64,000 bases of DNA from Amniculibacterium aquaticum (GTDB lineage Bacteria; Bacteroidota; Bacteroidia; Flavobacteriales; Weeksellaceae), in contig NZ_REFA01000005.1 in NCBI RefSeq assembly GCF_003852705.1, positions 1 through 64,000 of the forward strand, read 5' to 3'. The first letter of the stretch is position 1. Each line of letters opens with the position of its first letter. Under the pieces are notes generated by a model, which worked only from the letters and a program-made list of their open reading frames with translations, had not been told where the DNA came from and made no database searches. Below, in pieces: positions 1 to 6,902 of the stretch. Both the position numbers and the translations under genes were made by a program.

Positions 1-92
1 TTTTTCAATCCTAAGGATACAATTTCACATATTTCTTTTATAACTTCTGATAAATCATTATTTTTACAACTTCGACTGGTATTCTTTTGCAT
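1..92 (-). CDS. 5' end of an unrecognised protein, cut by the window edge
   Basis: Reading the minus strand from the ATG whose complement is at 90-92, the frame stays open to position 1 (30 codons) and begins MQKNTSRSCK, followed by a stretch that looks helical and ends near EIVSLGLK. Nothing in these residues identifies a family. The frame is too short to prove coding; an AT-rich region could stay open this long by chance. One arm of a 10-bp inverted repeat overlaps its codons 4-6. Confidence 0.35.
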   Translation of the reverse strand, partial: MQKNTSRSCKNNDLSEVIKEICEIVSLGLK

Positions 93-138
93 AGAGAAAT
101 TTGTAGTTATTTTTCCTCTAATATACTAAATACCAGTC
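74..138. repeat. 10-bp inverted repeat around a possible start region
   Basis: GACTGGTATT at 74-83 is exactly repeated in inverted form as AATACCAGTC at 129-138, with 45 bases between the arms. The spacing is too wide for a simple terminator; it could be a pair of binding half-sites for the partial gene at 1-92, or chance. Confidence 0.3.
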
Positions 139-152
139 TTTTAAACAAATAA

Positions 153-698
153 TTAACGCCTTTTTTTAAAGGTGTTTATCGATTTTTTTACTTTAAACAA
201 GTTCAATGCTAAGCGCTCTCCCCCACGAAAATAAACTTTTCCGCAATAGACATATCCCAATTTTTCTGCTATTTTCAACATGGGCAAATTATCGAAATTG
301 GTATCCATTTTTATACTGAAAATACCTTGTGAAACGGCATACGCTTCTATTTGTTGAAACAAAACTTTCACCAAACCTTTACCCAAAAAGCTTTCAGAAA
401 CCGCAACTCTATGGACCACTAAAAAATCTTGATGGCTGATCCACTGACCTTTTATTTCCTCATAAGCCGGCTCGAAATTCTTGATCAAAGCTGCATAAAC
501 TGCAACCTCATCACCGACCTGCAGCACAAAACCCCATTGATTGTCAATATCATTATCGACCGTTTCCGGATTGGGATATCCGTCTTGCCACTGCTGGCTT
601 CCATCGTTTTTTCTTCTGATGATGGCTTGTGACAGTATTTTCCATATTGCTTGTGCGTCATCAGGATTGGCTGGTCTGAAAACTATTTCCTTTTCCAT
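153..698 (-). CDS. GNAT-family N-acetyltransferase
   Basis: 181-residue cytosolic protein with the GNAT fold layout: an N-terminal strand opening FRPANPDDAQAIWKIL, a central strand ending VVHRVAVSESFLGKGLVKVL, where GKGL is a loose version of the acetyl-CoA pyrophosphate loop (Q/RxxGxG/A), and the C-terminal MLKIAEKLGYVYCGKV segment typical of motif B. GNAT enzymes move an acetyl group from acetyl-CoA to an amine; the substrate cannot be told from sequence. The insert around residues 30-60 (QQWQDGYPNPETVDNDI) matches flavobacterial GNATs of unknown substrate. The start is the only ATG compatible with a full motif. It runs in the same direction as the 802-1014 gene, but a hairpin terminator (720-750) lies between them, so it is probably transcribed alone. 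Confidence 0.85.
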   Translation of the reverse strand: MEKEIVFRPANPDDAQAIWKILSQAIIRRKNDGSQQWQDGYPNPETVDNDIDNQWGFVLQVGDEVAVYAALIKNFEPAYEEIKGQWISHQDFLVVHRVAVSESFLGKGLVKVLFQQIEAYAVSQGIFSIKMDTNFDNLPMLKIAEKLGYVYCGKVYFRGGERLALNLFKVKKSINTFKKRR

Positions 699-719
699 GG
701 CTTATCGTTTTGAAATGCA

Positions 720-750
720 AAAATCGGAATTCATTACAAATTCCGATTTT
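720..750 (-). terminator. Hairpin terminator after the 802-1014 gene
   Basis: AAAATCGGAATT (720-731) pairs perfectly with AATTCCGATTTT (739-750) around a 7-base loop. Read on the minus strand it follows the stop of the 70-residue gene and ends in a T run (CCGATTTTTG). Confidence 0.7.
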
Positions 751-801
751 CTAATAGTAAAATTTAAAATTATGATAGAAATTATTTGGTGTCCATTAAT
801 T

Positions 802-1014
802 TTAGGGCTGTTCTAAATAATCATCAATAAAAGTGAATGCTTTTTGTTCGTCCAAAAGAGCAACTTTTATTTGATAGTATTCAAAATCATCGTCTTCATC
901 TACTTTTTTTTCTACTTCAGTTGCGATGTTTTGTTTTTCCAATAGTTGAAGAATTTCTTCAACTTCTTTAGGATTATCGGTTTCGAATACATTTACTTTA
1001 TCTTCCCTTTTCAT
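802..1014 (-). CDS. Small acidic protein, possible DUF2007-like signal-transducing protein
   Basis: 70-residue cytosolic protein beginning MKREDKVNVFETDNPKEVEEILQ. The pattern 'V-E-T-N-x-x-E-x-x-x-I-x-x-L-L-E-x-x-x-I' near the N-terminus resembles the DUF2007 (putative signal transducing protein) fold, in which a short strand, a helix and further strands form a ferredoxin-like unit. The C-terminal half (YYQIKVALLDEQKAFTFIDDYLE) fits the last strand and helix. It is strongly acidic in the middle (VDEDDDFEYY). Family placement is from pattern memory and is tentative; the gene itself is well supported by composition and by the terminator at its 3' end. Confidence 0.6.
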   Translation of the reverse strand: MKREDKVNVFETDNPKEVEEILQLLEKQNIATEVEKKVDEDDDFEYYQIKVALLDEQKAFTFIDDYLEQP

Positions 1015-1335
1015 ATTTCATTTTCGTTTGATAAAAGTATAAATTATTTTTAATACAGCAAAATAATTTTACTTTTTTTATTAATTATTTTAAATATTCA
1101 ATTATTTTAACAGTTTTACAATAAATTCAATTTTCTCATTTTCAACACACTATCGTGGTTTTATGACACCAAAAAAAAATACAATAATTTTTGCATCGAC
1201 GGATGTGAAAAACAAATGGATCTAACCATTCTATAAATTATTAAAATCTTATTTTATCAATAAAAAAACAGTCGAAATTTAATATTTATAAAAAAATAAT
1301 AGCATATTTTTGCATTAACCAAATATTTAACCCCA
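1015..1335. other. AT-rich divergent intergenic region
   Basis: About 320 bases between the small acidic gene (leftward) and the ClC gene (rightward). It is very AT-rich with no convincing reading frame. The only signal I can name is a TAnnTTTG-type element, TATTTTTG at 1305-1312, suitably placed as the -7 box for the ClC gene, though with no good TTTG at -33. The rest must hold the promoter of the leftward gene. Confidence 0.5.
1305..1312 (+). promoter_or_regulatory. Flavobacterial -7 element for the ClC gene
   Basis: TATTTTTG matches the Bacteroidota -7 consensus TAnnTTTG and lies 23 bases before the ATG. No clear -33 TTTG accompanies it, so this is a half-supported promoter. Confidence 0.45.
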
Positions 1336-2595
1336 ATGAATCGAAAGCAAATCCAAAGAAAACATTATTACAGATTGATCCTTATTTCCTTTGCGATTGG
1401 TTGCATAACCGCTGCTTTAGCCTATTCTTTGAAACTTTTAACCGAACATTCCGAAGAGTTTATCTTTCATTTGGCTCATCAATACCACACTATTAGCCTT
1501 ATATTTCTACCAACAATTGGGATAACCGCCATTTATTTTCTAAGGAAATATCTTTTTCAAAATCGAAAGAATAAAGGGATTGCCGAAATTTACAAAACGG
1601 TAGATCAAAGAAAAGATCATTTGCCATTTTTCAAGATTCCATCGCACTATCTCAACGGATTTTTAACCGTAATTTTTGGAGGTTCAACTGGGATTGAAGT
1701 TTCTACAGTTGTGGCTACAGCAACCGTTGGAAATGCCTTTTACGAAAAAAGTTTTACCGCCAATGTGTACAAGTTGGAGCTGATCTGTGCCGGTGTATGC
1801 GCCGGGATTTCTATTTTATTTGGCTCTCCATTGGTGGGTTGGTTGTTCGCCTTGGAAGTGATTGCAAGAAAAGTGAATAAAACACTTTTTATCAGTTGTA
1901 CGACTGCTGCATTTGCATCTTGGTTGGCACTTTATTTATTTCCCACAAAGCCCATCATTTCTACACCCATTGGCGATTGGACTTGGGTTGCACTTCCTTT
2001 TATGATTGTGTTGAGCCTAATTTCGGGACTTCTTTCGGCTTACTTTACTTTATTGGTTGTTCATATTAAAGATTTCTTCAACCAAATTAACAACAACTTT
2101 TTGAGGGTAAATTCCGGAGCCATTTTGGTAGGTATCCTGTTGTTCTCTTTTCCATTTTTGTACGGCGACAGCTATCATTCACTCAACGAAATTTTCAAAA
2201 ATCCGTACCAAAATTCCATACTTTTCTTACTTATTTTGGCGTTGCTAAAGCCCATCGCATCTTCACTAACTTTAGGTGCAGGTGGCGATGGCGGAGTTTT
2301 CGCACCAAGTATTGTTGCAGGAGCTTATCTTGGAGTTGCTTTCACTTTGATGTGTAATTCTATTTTTGGGACGAATCTCAACCCGTTAAATTTTGCTTTG
2401 ATTGGTGCCGCCGCAACATTGTCCACCTCCATTTATGCGCCACTCACCACACTTTTTTTAATTTGCAATTTGGTCCCTAACGGCTTCAACTTGGCGTTTC
2501 CAATCTTGGTGGTAAGTTTTATTTCAAAATTATTTACCCAAAAATTCATCCTACCCTACAATGTTTATACTTACCTTAGTAAGCCTACAAAATAG
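1336..2595 (+). CDS. ClC-family chloride channel or H+/Cl- antiporter
   Basis: 419-residue inner-membrane protein with about ten hydrophobic segments and no regulatory CBS domains. Family motifs are visible: FGGSTGIEVSTVV corresponds to the GREGP filter segment and keeps the glutamate that acts as the external gate; FGSPLVGWLFALEV is the helix containing the GxPxxGxxFxxE signature; LGAGGDGGVFAPSIVAGA matches GGxFxPxL. ClC proteins pass chloride or exchange it for protons; which of the two applies here is not settled by sequence. The start ATG is preceded by a short leader after the -7 element. A strong terminator follows at 2601-2636. It is transcribed alone. Confidence 0.9.
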   Translation: MNRKQIQRKHYYRLILISFAIGCITAALAYSLKLLTEHSEEFIFHLAHQYHTISLIFLPTIGITAIYFLRKYLFQNRKNKGIAEIYKTVDQRKDHLPFFKIPSHYLNGFLTVIFGGSTGIEVSTVVATATVGNAFYEKSFTANVYKLELICAGVCAGISILFGSPLVGWLFALEVIARKVNKTLFISCTTAAFASWLALYLFPTKPIISTPIGDWTWVALPFMIVLSLISGLLSAYFTLLVVHIKDFFNQINNNFLRVNSGAILVGILLFSFPFLYGDSYHSLNEIFKNPYQNSILFLLILALLKPIASSLTLGAGGDGGVFAPSIVAGAYLGVAFTLMCNSIFGTNLNPLNFALIGAAATLSTSIYAPLTTLFLICNLVPNGFNLAFPILVVSFISKLFTQKFILPYNVYTYLSKPTK

Positions 2596-2600
2596 AATAA

Positions 2601-2636
2601 AAAAACCGTCTCATAACACAATGAAACGGTTTTTTT
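2601..2636 (+). terminator. Terminator of the ClC gene
   Basis: AAAAACCGT (2601-2609) pairs with ACGGTTTTT (2626-2634), with an inner TCAT/ATGA pairing, followed by a T run. A-rich on the left and T-rich on the right, so it may also serve the opposite strand. Confidence 0.75.
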
Positions 2637-2697
2637 GTACTCCTTTCAACAGGAATTTAAGATCCATTATTTAAAAATAACACGATTTTTTATTGAA

Positions 2698-3297
2698 TTA
2701 TTTTTTTCCAGCGTCCCATTCAATTTTTTTAGCTTCTTTTAGTTTTTCAATCATTTTGTTGGTAACCTCAGCTTTTGCCACGCGGATCGGCACAACTACT
2801 TTAGAGTTTTCCCATTCTACCGTCATGTCCAATTGATCGTCTTTTGCTGGATTTAGTTCAATTGTAAACCATTCCATAGTCTGTGGCAATTTTTGAACAG
2901 GAACATCGATATCGGTAACATTCAGCTTGTCGTTGTATCCATAAGCGCCCCATTGCTGAGAATCTTTATTCAAAATTAATTTCCATGATTGTGCTTGAGG
3001 TACGATAAACAAAGCATAAGTCCCTGCAGGAACTGTTTTACCACCAAAACTCACCTCTTGTCCAAATGTTATTTTGGTTGATGAATTGGCACCCGTTCTC
3101 CACACTTCGTTGAAGGGAACTAGTTTTCCGAAAATTTCTCTGCCTTTTACGCCCGGTCTTCCGTAATCTACACTTACTTTGGATATGGAAAATTGATGTT
3201 CAATTTTATGTCTGGGACTAGCTGCAGGCACTGAATAATCCTGAGAAAATGCCAATGAAGAAATCCCCAATGCTAGGGTTAAAATATACTTTTTCAT
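2698..3297 (-). CDS. DUF2911 family exported protein
   Basis: 199 residues with a clear N-terminal signal peptide (MKKYILTLALGISSLAFSQ, cleavage after the FSQ region). The body shows the DUF2911 signature: SVDYGRPGVKGREIFGKLVPFNEVWRTGANSSTKITF, followed by GKTVPAGTYALFIVPQ and WGAYGYN. The family is abundant in Bacteroidota, is predicted periplasmic or surface-associated, and has no established function. It is read divergently from the response regulator at 3461; the 163 bases between carry that regulator's promoter. Confidence 0.9.
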   Translation of the reverse strand: MKKYILTLALGISSLAFSQDYSVPAASPRHKIEHQFSISKVSVDYGRPGVKGREIFGKLVPFNEVWRTGANSSTKITFGQEVSFGGKTVPAGTYALFIVPQAQSWKLILNKDSQQWGAYGYNDKLNVTDIDVPVQKLPQTMEWFTIELNPAKDDQLDMTVEWENSKVVVPIRVAKAEVTNKMIEKLKEAKKIEWDAGKK

Positions 3298-3396
3298 AAT
3301 TTTAAAATAATTTGAGGCTAAAATTAATCAAAATTTACAGATATATGCCTTGGGTTGATATAATTCATGATAGAAATCTGAGAAATACCCCTCGTA

Positions 3397-3444
3397 TGAA
3401 AGTGCACGATTTGAAAGTGCACTTGTAATAGATTTATATATTTG
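3397..3444 (+). promoter_or_regulatory. Control region of the response regulator: 11-bp direct repeat plus -7 element
   Basis: TGAAAGTGCAC occurs twice, at 3397-3407 and 3412-3422, on a 15-base period. TATATTTG at 3437-3444 fits the TAnnTTTG -7 consensus, 16 bases before the GTG start. A TTTG lies at 3410-3413, overlapping the second repeat, with a spacing (23) slightly longer than usual. The repeats are therefore placed where a regulator could block or assist polymerase. Confidence 0.45.
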
Positions 3445-3460
3445 TATAAAATTATTTTTT

Positions 3461-4798
3461 GTGACCAAAGTACTCATCATAGACGACGAAGAAAAATTAA
3501 GAAGCCTCCTTGTAAAAATAATATCTCTGGAAGGTTTTGAAGTATGCCAAGCATCAACCATAAAATCGGGGCTAAAACGATTGGAGTTAGCAGATATTGA
3601 TGTGGTAATTTGCGATGTTAAACTCCCGGATGGCAATGGAGTAGAAACGGTTAAAGAAATAAAAAAACTTTATCCAGCACTAGAAATCATCCTACTTACG
3701 GCATTTGGAAATATTCCGGATGGTGTTTTGGCCATAAAACATGGAGCTTTCGACTACATCACCAAAGGAGATGATAACCACCGCATTATTCCCCTGCTCT
3801 ATAAAGCTCAAGAAAAGGTAAATCAAAACAAAAGAATTGAAAAACTGGAACAACAGCTGACCAAGAAATATACTTTTGAAAATATTATAGGCCAATCCAA
3901 ATGTTTGCAAAATGTAATTTCTTTAGCTCAAAAAGTTGCAAATACAGACACCACGGTGCTTCTAACTGGAGAAACCGGAACCGGGAAAGAAGTTTTTGCA
4001 CAAGCCATACACCAATCCAGTGGCAGAAACAAAGGAAATTTTGTAGCCATCAACTGTTCGGCATTCAGTAAAGATCTTTTAGAAAACGAACTTTTCGGAC
4101 ATAAATCTGGAGCATTTACAGGGGCAAACAAAGATCAGATGGGCTTGTTCGAAGAAGCAAATAACGGCAGCATTTTCTTAGACGAAATCGGTGAGATGCC
4201 TTTGGAACTACAGGCAAAAATTTTGAGAGTTTTAGAAACCGGTGAGTTTCTTCGTGTGGGCGATACCAAACCTAGAAAAGTTAATATCCGAATTGTTGCT
4301 GCTACCAACAGAAACCTGGAAGAAGAAGTCGAAAAAGGAAATTTCCGAAGTGATTTGTTCTATCGACTTTCCGTATTCAGCATTGCTCTACCTGCTTTGC
4401 GGGAGCGAAAAGAAGATATCCCACTTTTGGCAAAATATTATGCAGATATGTTTGCACACAAATCCAACAGAAAACAACTGCAACTGTCCCCCAAATTTAT
4501 TGGCGCCTTACAAAATAACAATTGGAAAGGAAATATCCGTGAACTAAAAAACATCATCGAAAGAAGTGTTATATTATCCGATACCGATATTTTGGGAATT
4601 GAAAGCCTTCCACAAGAATTGCAATTTAACCCAACAATGGGCAAATCGCTTTCTGCCTTTTCTATGGCCAGCGCAGAAAAACTGCATATTCAAAAAATCC
4701 TCAATCATACCGGAGGCAACAAGGCCGAAACAGCCCGACTTTTAGAAATTGGCATTGCCACTTTGTATCGAAAGATTGATGAATACCAGATAAAATAA
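3461..4798 (+). CDS. Sigma-54-dependent NtrC-type response regulator (probable former kdp regulator)
   Basis: 445 residues in three parts. Receiver domain 1-120 with acidic pocket D8-D9, phospho-acceptor D52 (in ICDVKLPDG), T80 and K102. AAA+ domain about 140-370 with Walker A GETGTGKE (170-177), the sigma-54-contacting GAFTGA loop (217-222) and Walker B FLDEIGE (239-245). The C-terminal Fis-type helix-turn-helix ends KAETARLLEIGIATLYRKI. All catalytic residues are intact, so it should be able to activate sigma-54 promoters when phosphorylated. The start is a GTG that directly opens the receiver domain; no better upstream start exists. In Bacteroidota this regulator type often sits upstream of kdpFABC with its kinase downstream; here the kinase is present but the transporter genes are missing. 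Confidence 0.92.
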   Translation: MTKVLIIDDEEKLRSLLVKIISLEGFEVCQASTIKSGLKRLELADIDVVICDVKLPDGNGVETVKEIKKLYPALEIILLTAFGNIPDGVLAIKHGAFDYITKGDDNHRIIPLLYKAQEKVNQNKRIEKLEQQLTKKYTFENIIGQSKCLQNVISLAQKVANTDTTVLLTGETGTGKEVFAQAIHQSSGRNKGNFVAINCSAFSKDLLENELFGHKSGAFTGANKDQMGLFEEANNGSIFLDEIGEMPLELQAKILRVLETGEFLRVGDTKPRKVNIRIVAATNRNLEEEVEKGNFRSDLFYRLSVFSIALPALRERKEDIPLLAKYYADMFAHKSNRKQLQLSPKFIGALQNNNWKGNIRELKNIIERSVILSDTDILGIESLPQELQFNPTMGKSLSAFSMASAEKLHIQKILNHTGGNKAETARLLEIGIATLYRKIDEYQIK

Positions 4799-4824
4799 GC
4801 ATTACAACCTGAACTTAATTCATG

Positions 4825-4857
4825 TACCCACGAAATATTTCGTGGGTATTTTTTTTG
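4825..4857 (+). terminator. Terminator of the response regulator gene
   Basis: A perfect 24-bp palindrome (TACCCACGAAAT then its complement, 4825-4848) followed by an unbroken T run. It separates the regulator from everything downstream. Confidence 0.85.
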
Positions 4858-4863
4858 TATCAA

Positions 4864-4897
4864 TATCATTTTGATAAACACCCCTTTCATTTTGATA
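4864..4897 (+). promoter_or_regulatory. Pair of dyad sites, candidate enhancer sites for the NtrC-type regulator
   Basis: TCATTTTGATA occurs at 4866-4876 and 4887-4897, exactly 21 bases apart, i.e. two helical turns. The first copy extends to a palindrome TATCA-TTT-TGATA (4864-4876); the second has one mismatch in its left half (TTTCA-TTT-TGATA). Two dyads on one DNA face upstream of a target operon are what sigma-54 activators of this class use. I found no convincing -24/-12 element downstream: TTGGCA at 4987-4992 lacks the TTGC partner. Confidence 0.45.
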
Positions 4898-5018
4898 GGC
4901 TTCCTACATTTCAAAAAATAATAAAATCAATTATACAACTTATAGCCAATGACTTACAACTTCTCATTCCGCAACGGAACATAATTTGGCATAAGAACCA
5001 TGAACAAAATTAAATAAA

Positions 5019-5171
5019 ATGAGAAACCAGAACTCCCATTGGAATGAAAAGAAAATTCCTCCGTCCACAAGAAAAGGATTTACGCCATTTCACCTACTCG
5101 TCATCATCTATGCCATCCTCATCATTTTTGGTTTTTGCATACGATACAACAAAACCATTTTTAACACCTAA
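5019..5171 (+). CDS. 50-residue single-span membrane protein
   Basis: A small frame that starts ATG AGA AAC and encodes a basic N-terminus (MRNQNSHWNEKKIPPSTRKG), one hydrophobic span (HLLVIIYAILIIFGFCI) and a short charged tail ending NKTIFNT. It begins at the right place for the first gene of the operon controlled by the dyads at 4864-4897 and stops three bases before the ATG of the KdpF-like start. I do not recognise the family; the position suggests a small membrane protein of the lost kdp operon. Positive-inside charge on the N-terminal side and codon use look genuine. Confidence 0.55.
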   Translation: MRNQNSHWNEKKIPPSTRKGFTPFHLLVIIYAILIIFGFCIRYNKTIFNT

Positions 5172-5174
5172 ATT

Positions 5175-5318
5175 ATGATTACCATTTTATTATTGATCGC
5201 AGGAAGACACCAACAACATCCTGAAAGCCAATTACAATACACTTTTGTATTCAAGAAATATGATCTTGGCTTTGGAAGACATGAAAAAAAATCCTCAAGT
5301 TGCTCTATTCAATTTTGA
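5175..5318 (+). pseudogene. Remnant of kdpF fused out of frame to kinase sequence
   Basis: The frame starts MITILLLIAG, which fits the opening of the tiny KdpF peptide (one membrane span, about 26 residues). After roughly nine codons hydrophobicity stops and the frame runs through the kinase coding sequence in the wrong phase to a TGA at 5316-5318. Kinase-type sequence in its own phase can be read from about 5197 (SQEDTNNILKANYNTLLYSR). The join at about 5195-5203 therefore looks like a deletion junction. The KdpF match covers few residues, so the identification depends on context. Confidence 0.5.
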
Positions 5319-6837
5319 AAATAATTTAAAAAATCAAAGTAAAAACATTACGGAGGTTGGAGAAAAAGAGGCAACTCAATTGGTCTATCAACACTACCAT
5401 CAACTAAGAAAAGACCTTGAAAATCCCCACTTGGTTTCCTCTGTACGAAAGGATCTCACCGAGCTGATGCGACTGAATATGGATGCCATAGAAAGGAAGA
5501 GTTTCATAGCCGAAGATACCGCACAAGATGCTATTGTTGTCATCTCTGTTGTTGGGACGCTTTGTTTCATTTTTGCATTCATACTCTTGGTAAATTTACC
5601 ATCCAGTATTGCCGATCCCATAAAAGAACTTACCGAAAGTACAAAGCAAATTGCCAATCAGAATTATAAAAACAGAGTTCATTTTCAAAGCAATTCAGAG
5701 TTTGGAGATTTGGCCAATTCTTTCAATACCATGGCAGAAAAACTGGAAGAATATTCCGAAAGTAAACTGGAGAAAATATTAAAAGGCAAGAAAAGAATAG
5801 AAACGCTAATCGATAACATGCACGATCCTGTAATCGGGATAGATGAAGATAAAATTATTCTTTTTATAAATGAAGAAGCACTGATGATTAGTGGGTTAAA
5901 AAGAGAAGACCTCATTGGCAAACCCATTCAAAACATCGCTGTAAACAATGATTTGATCCGTGAAATCATTAAAGATATATTTCCAGATAAAGATCAAAAA
6001 AAGAATAATTCGCCACTGAAAATCTATGCACATAACAAAGAAAGTTATTTCGAAAAAGAAGTTATTAACATAAATATTGTACCAACAGGAGAACAAGACT
6101 CTCGTTTCATTGGACAAGTAATCATGCTCAGAAACATTACCGCCTTCAAGGAATTGGATCTTGCAAAAACCAATTTTTTAGGAACGGTTTCTCATGAATT
6201 CAAAACCCCAATTGCCTCCATACAACTGGGTACACAATTGCTTCAAAATCAAAATATTGGAAGTCTAAACACAGACCAGCGAGAACTTGTTTTGGGAATC
6301 ATGGAAGATTCTAATCGGTTGTTGAAAATTACCCGAGAACTGCTCAACATAACGCAAGTAGAAAGTGGTGCGATACATATTGAACCTCAAATAACCACCA
6401 TACAACCCATTCTAAAAGATGCTGTAGAAACGGTAAAATCTGTTGCTGAACAAAAAAACATAAGCATAAAAAGTCCAACCGTACAAGATGATATAAAAAT
6501 AATGGCCGATGCTGAGAAAACATCGTGGGTGCTAACCAATTTACTCTCTAATGCCATTCGATATTCTTATGAAAATTCAGAAATCAATTTAAGAATTGAT
6601 ATAAAAGAAAATCAAGTCATTTTCTCTGTAAAAGACCATGGACAAGGAATGCAACAACAATATCTGGATCGTATTTTTGATAAATATTATAAAATCCCCG
6701 GTAATAAAAAAGACGGAACCGGTCTGGGACTAAGCATCTGTAAAGAATTTATAGAAGCACAAGGCGGAAAACTTTGGGTAGAAAGCAGCTACGGCGAAGG
6801 CAGCACTTTCTATTTCCAACTGCCACTTTGCACATAA
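5245..6837 (+). CDS. Sensor histidine kinase, N-terminally truncated (kdp-associated type)
   Basis: From the first available start (TTG at 5245; ATG at 5260) 530 residues. Order: remainder of an extracytoplasmic helical sensor (1-95), one membrane span (about 96-119), HAMP linker (to about 170), PAS domain (about 185-305), HisKA with the phospho-acceptor H317 in VSHEFKTP, then HATPase with NLLSNAIRYS, DHGQGM and GTGLGLSICKEF. The frame is open upstream to 5197 but hits a stop at 5194, and there is no first membrane span, which this kinase family normally has before the sensor region. All catalytic boxes are intact. The loss of the N-terminus should disturb topology: the remaining sensor half may stay cytosolic. 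Likely partner of the regulator at 3461. Confidence 0.8.
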   Translation: MYSRNMILALEDMKKNPQVALFNFENNLKNQSKNITEVGEKEATQLVYQHYHQLRKDLENPHLVSSVRKDLTELMRLNMDAIERKSFIAEDTAQDAIVVISVVGTLCFIFAFILLVNLPSSIADPIKELTESTKQIANQNYKNRVHFQSNSEFGDLANSFNTMAEKLEEYSESKLEKILKGKKRIETLIDNMHDPVIGIDEDKIILFINEEALMISGLKREDLIGKPIQNIAVNNDLIREIIKDIFPDKDQKKNNSPLKIYAHNKESYFEKEVININIVPTGEQDSRFIGQVIMLRNITAFKELDLAKTNFLGTVSHEFKTPIASIQLGTQLLQNQNIGSLNTDQRELVLGIMEDSNRLLKITRELLNITQVESGAIHIEPQITTIQPILKDAVETVKSVAEQKNISIKSPTVQDDIKIMADAEKTSWVLTNLLSNAIRYSYENSEINLRIDIKENQVIFSVKDHGQGMQQQYLDRIFDKYYKIPGNKKDGTGLGLSICKEFIEAQGGKLWVESSYGEGSTFYFQLPLCT

Positions 6838-6840
6838 AAA

Positions 6841-6880
6841 AACAGTCTGTTAGAATAGGACCTAACAGACTGTTTTTATC
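6841..6880. terminator. Bidirectional terminator between kinase and carbonic anhydrase
   Basis: AACAGTCTGTTAG (6841-6853) pairs perfectly with CTAACAGACTGTT (6862-6874) around an 8-base loop, with A residues before and T residues after. The two flanking genes converge on it. Confidence 0.85.
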
Positions 6881-6902
6881 ATTTTTCAAGAGACGAAATT
6901 TG

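Noticed and set aside
4986-5018. Sigma-54 promoter (TTGGCA at 4987-4992) for the lost kdp operon
   Set aside because: The TGGCA half is present but no TTGC at the correct distance follows, so a -24/-12 promoter cannot be claimed.
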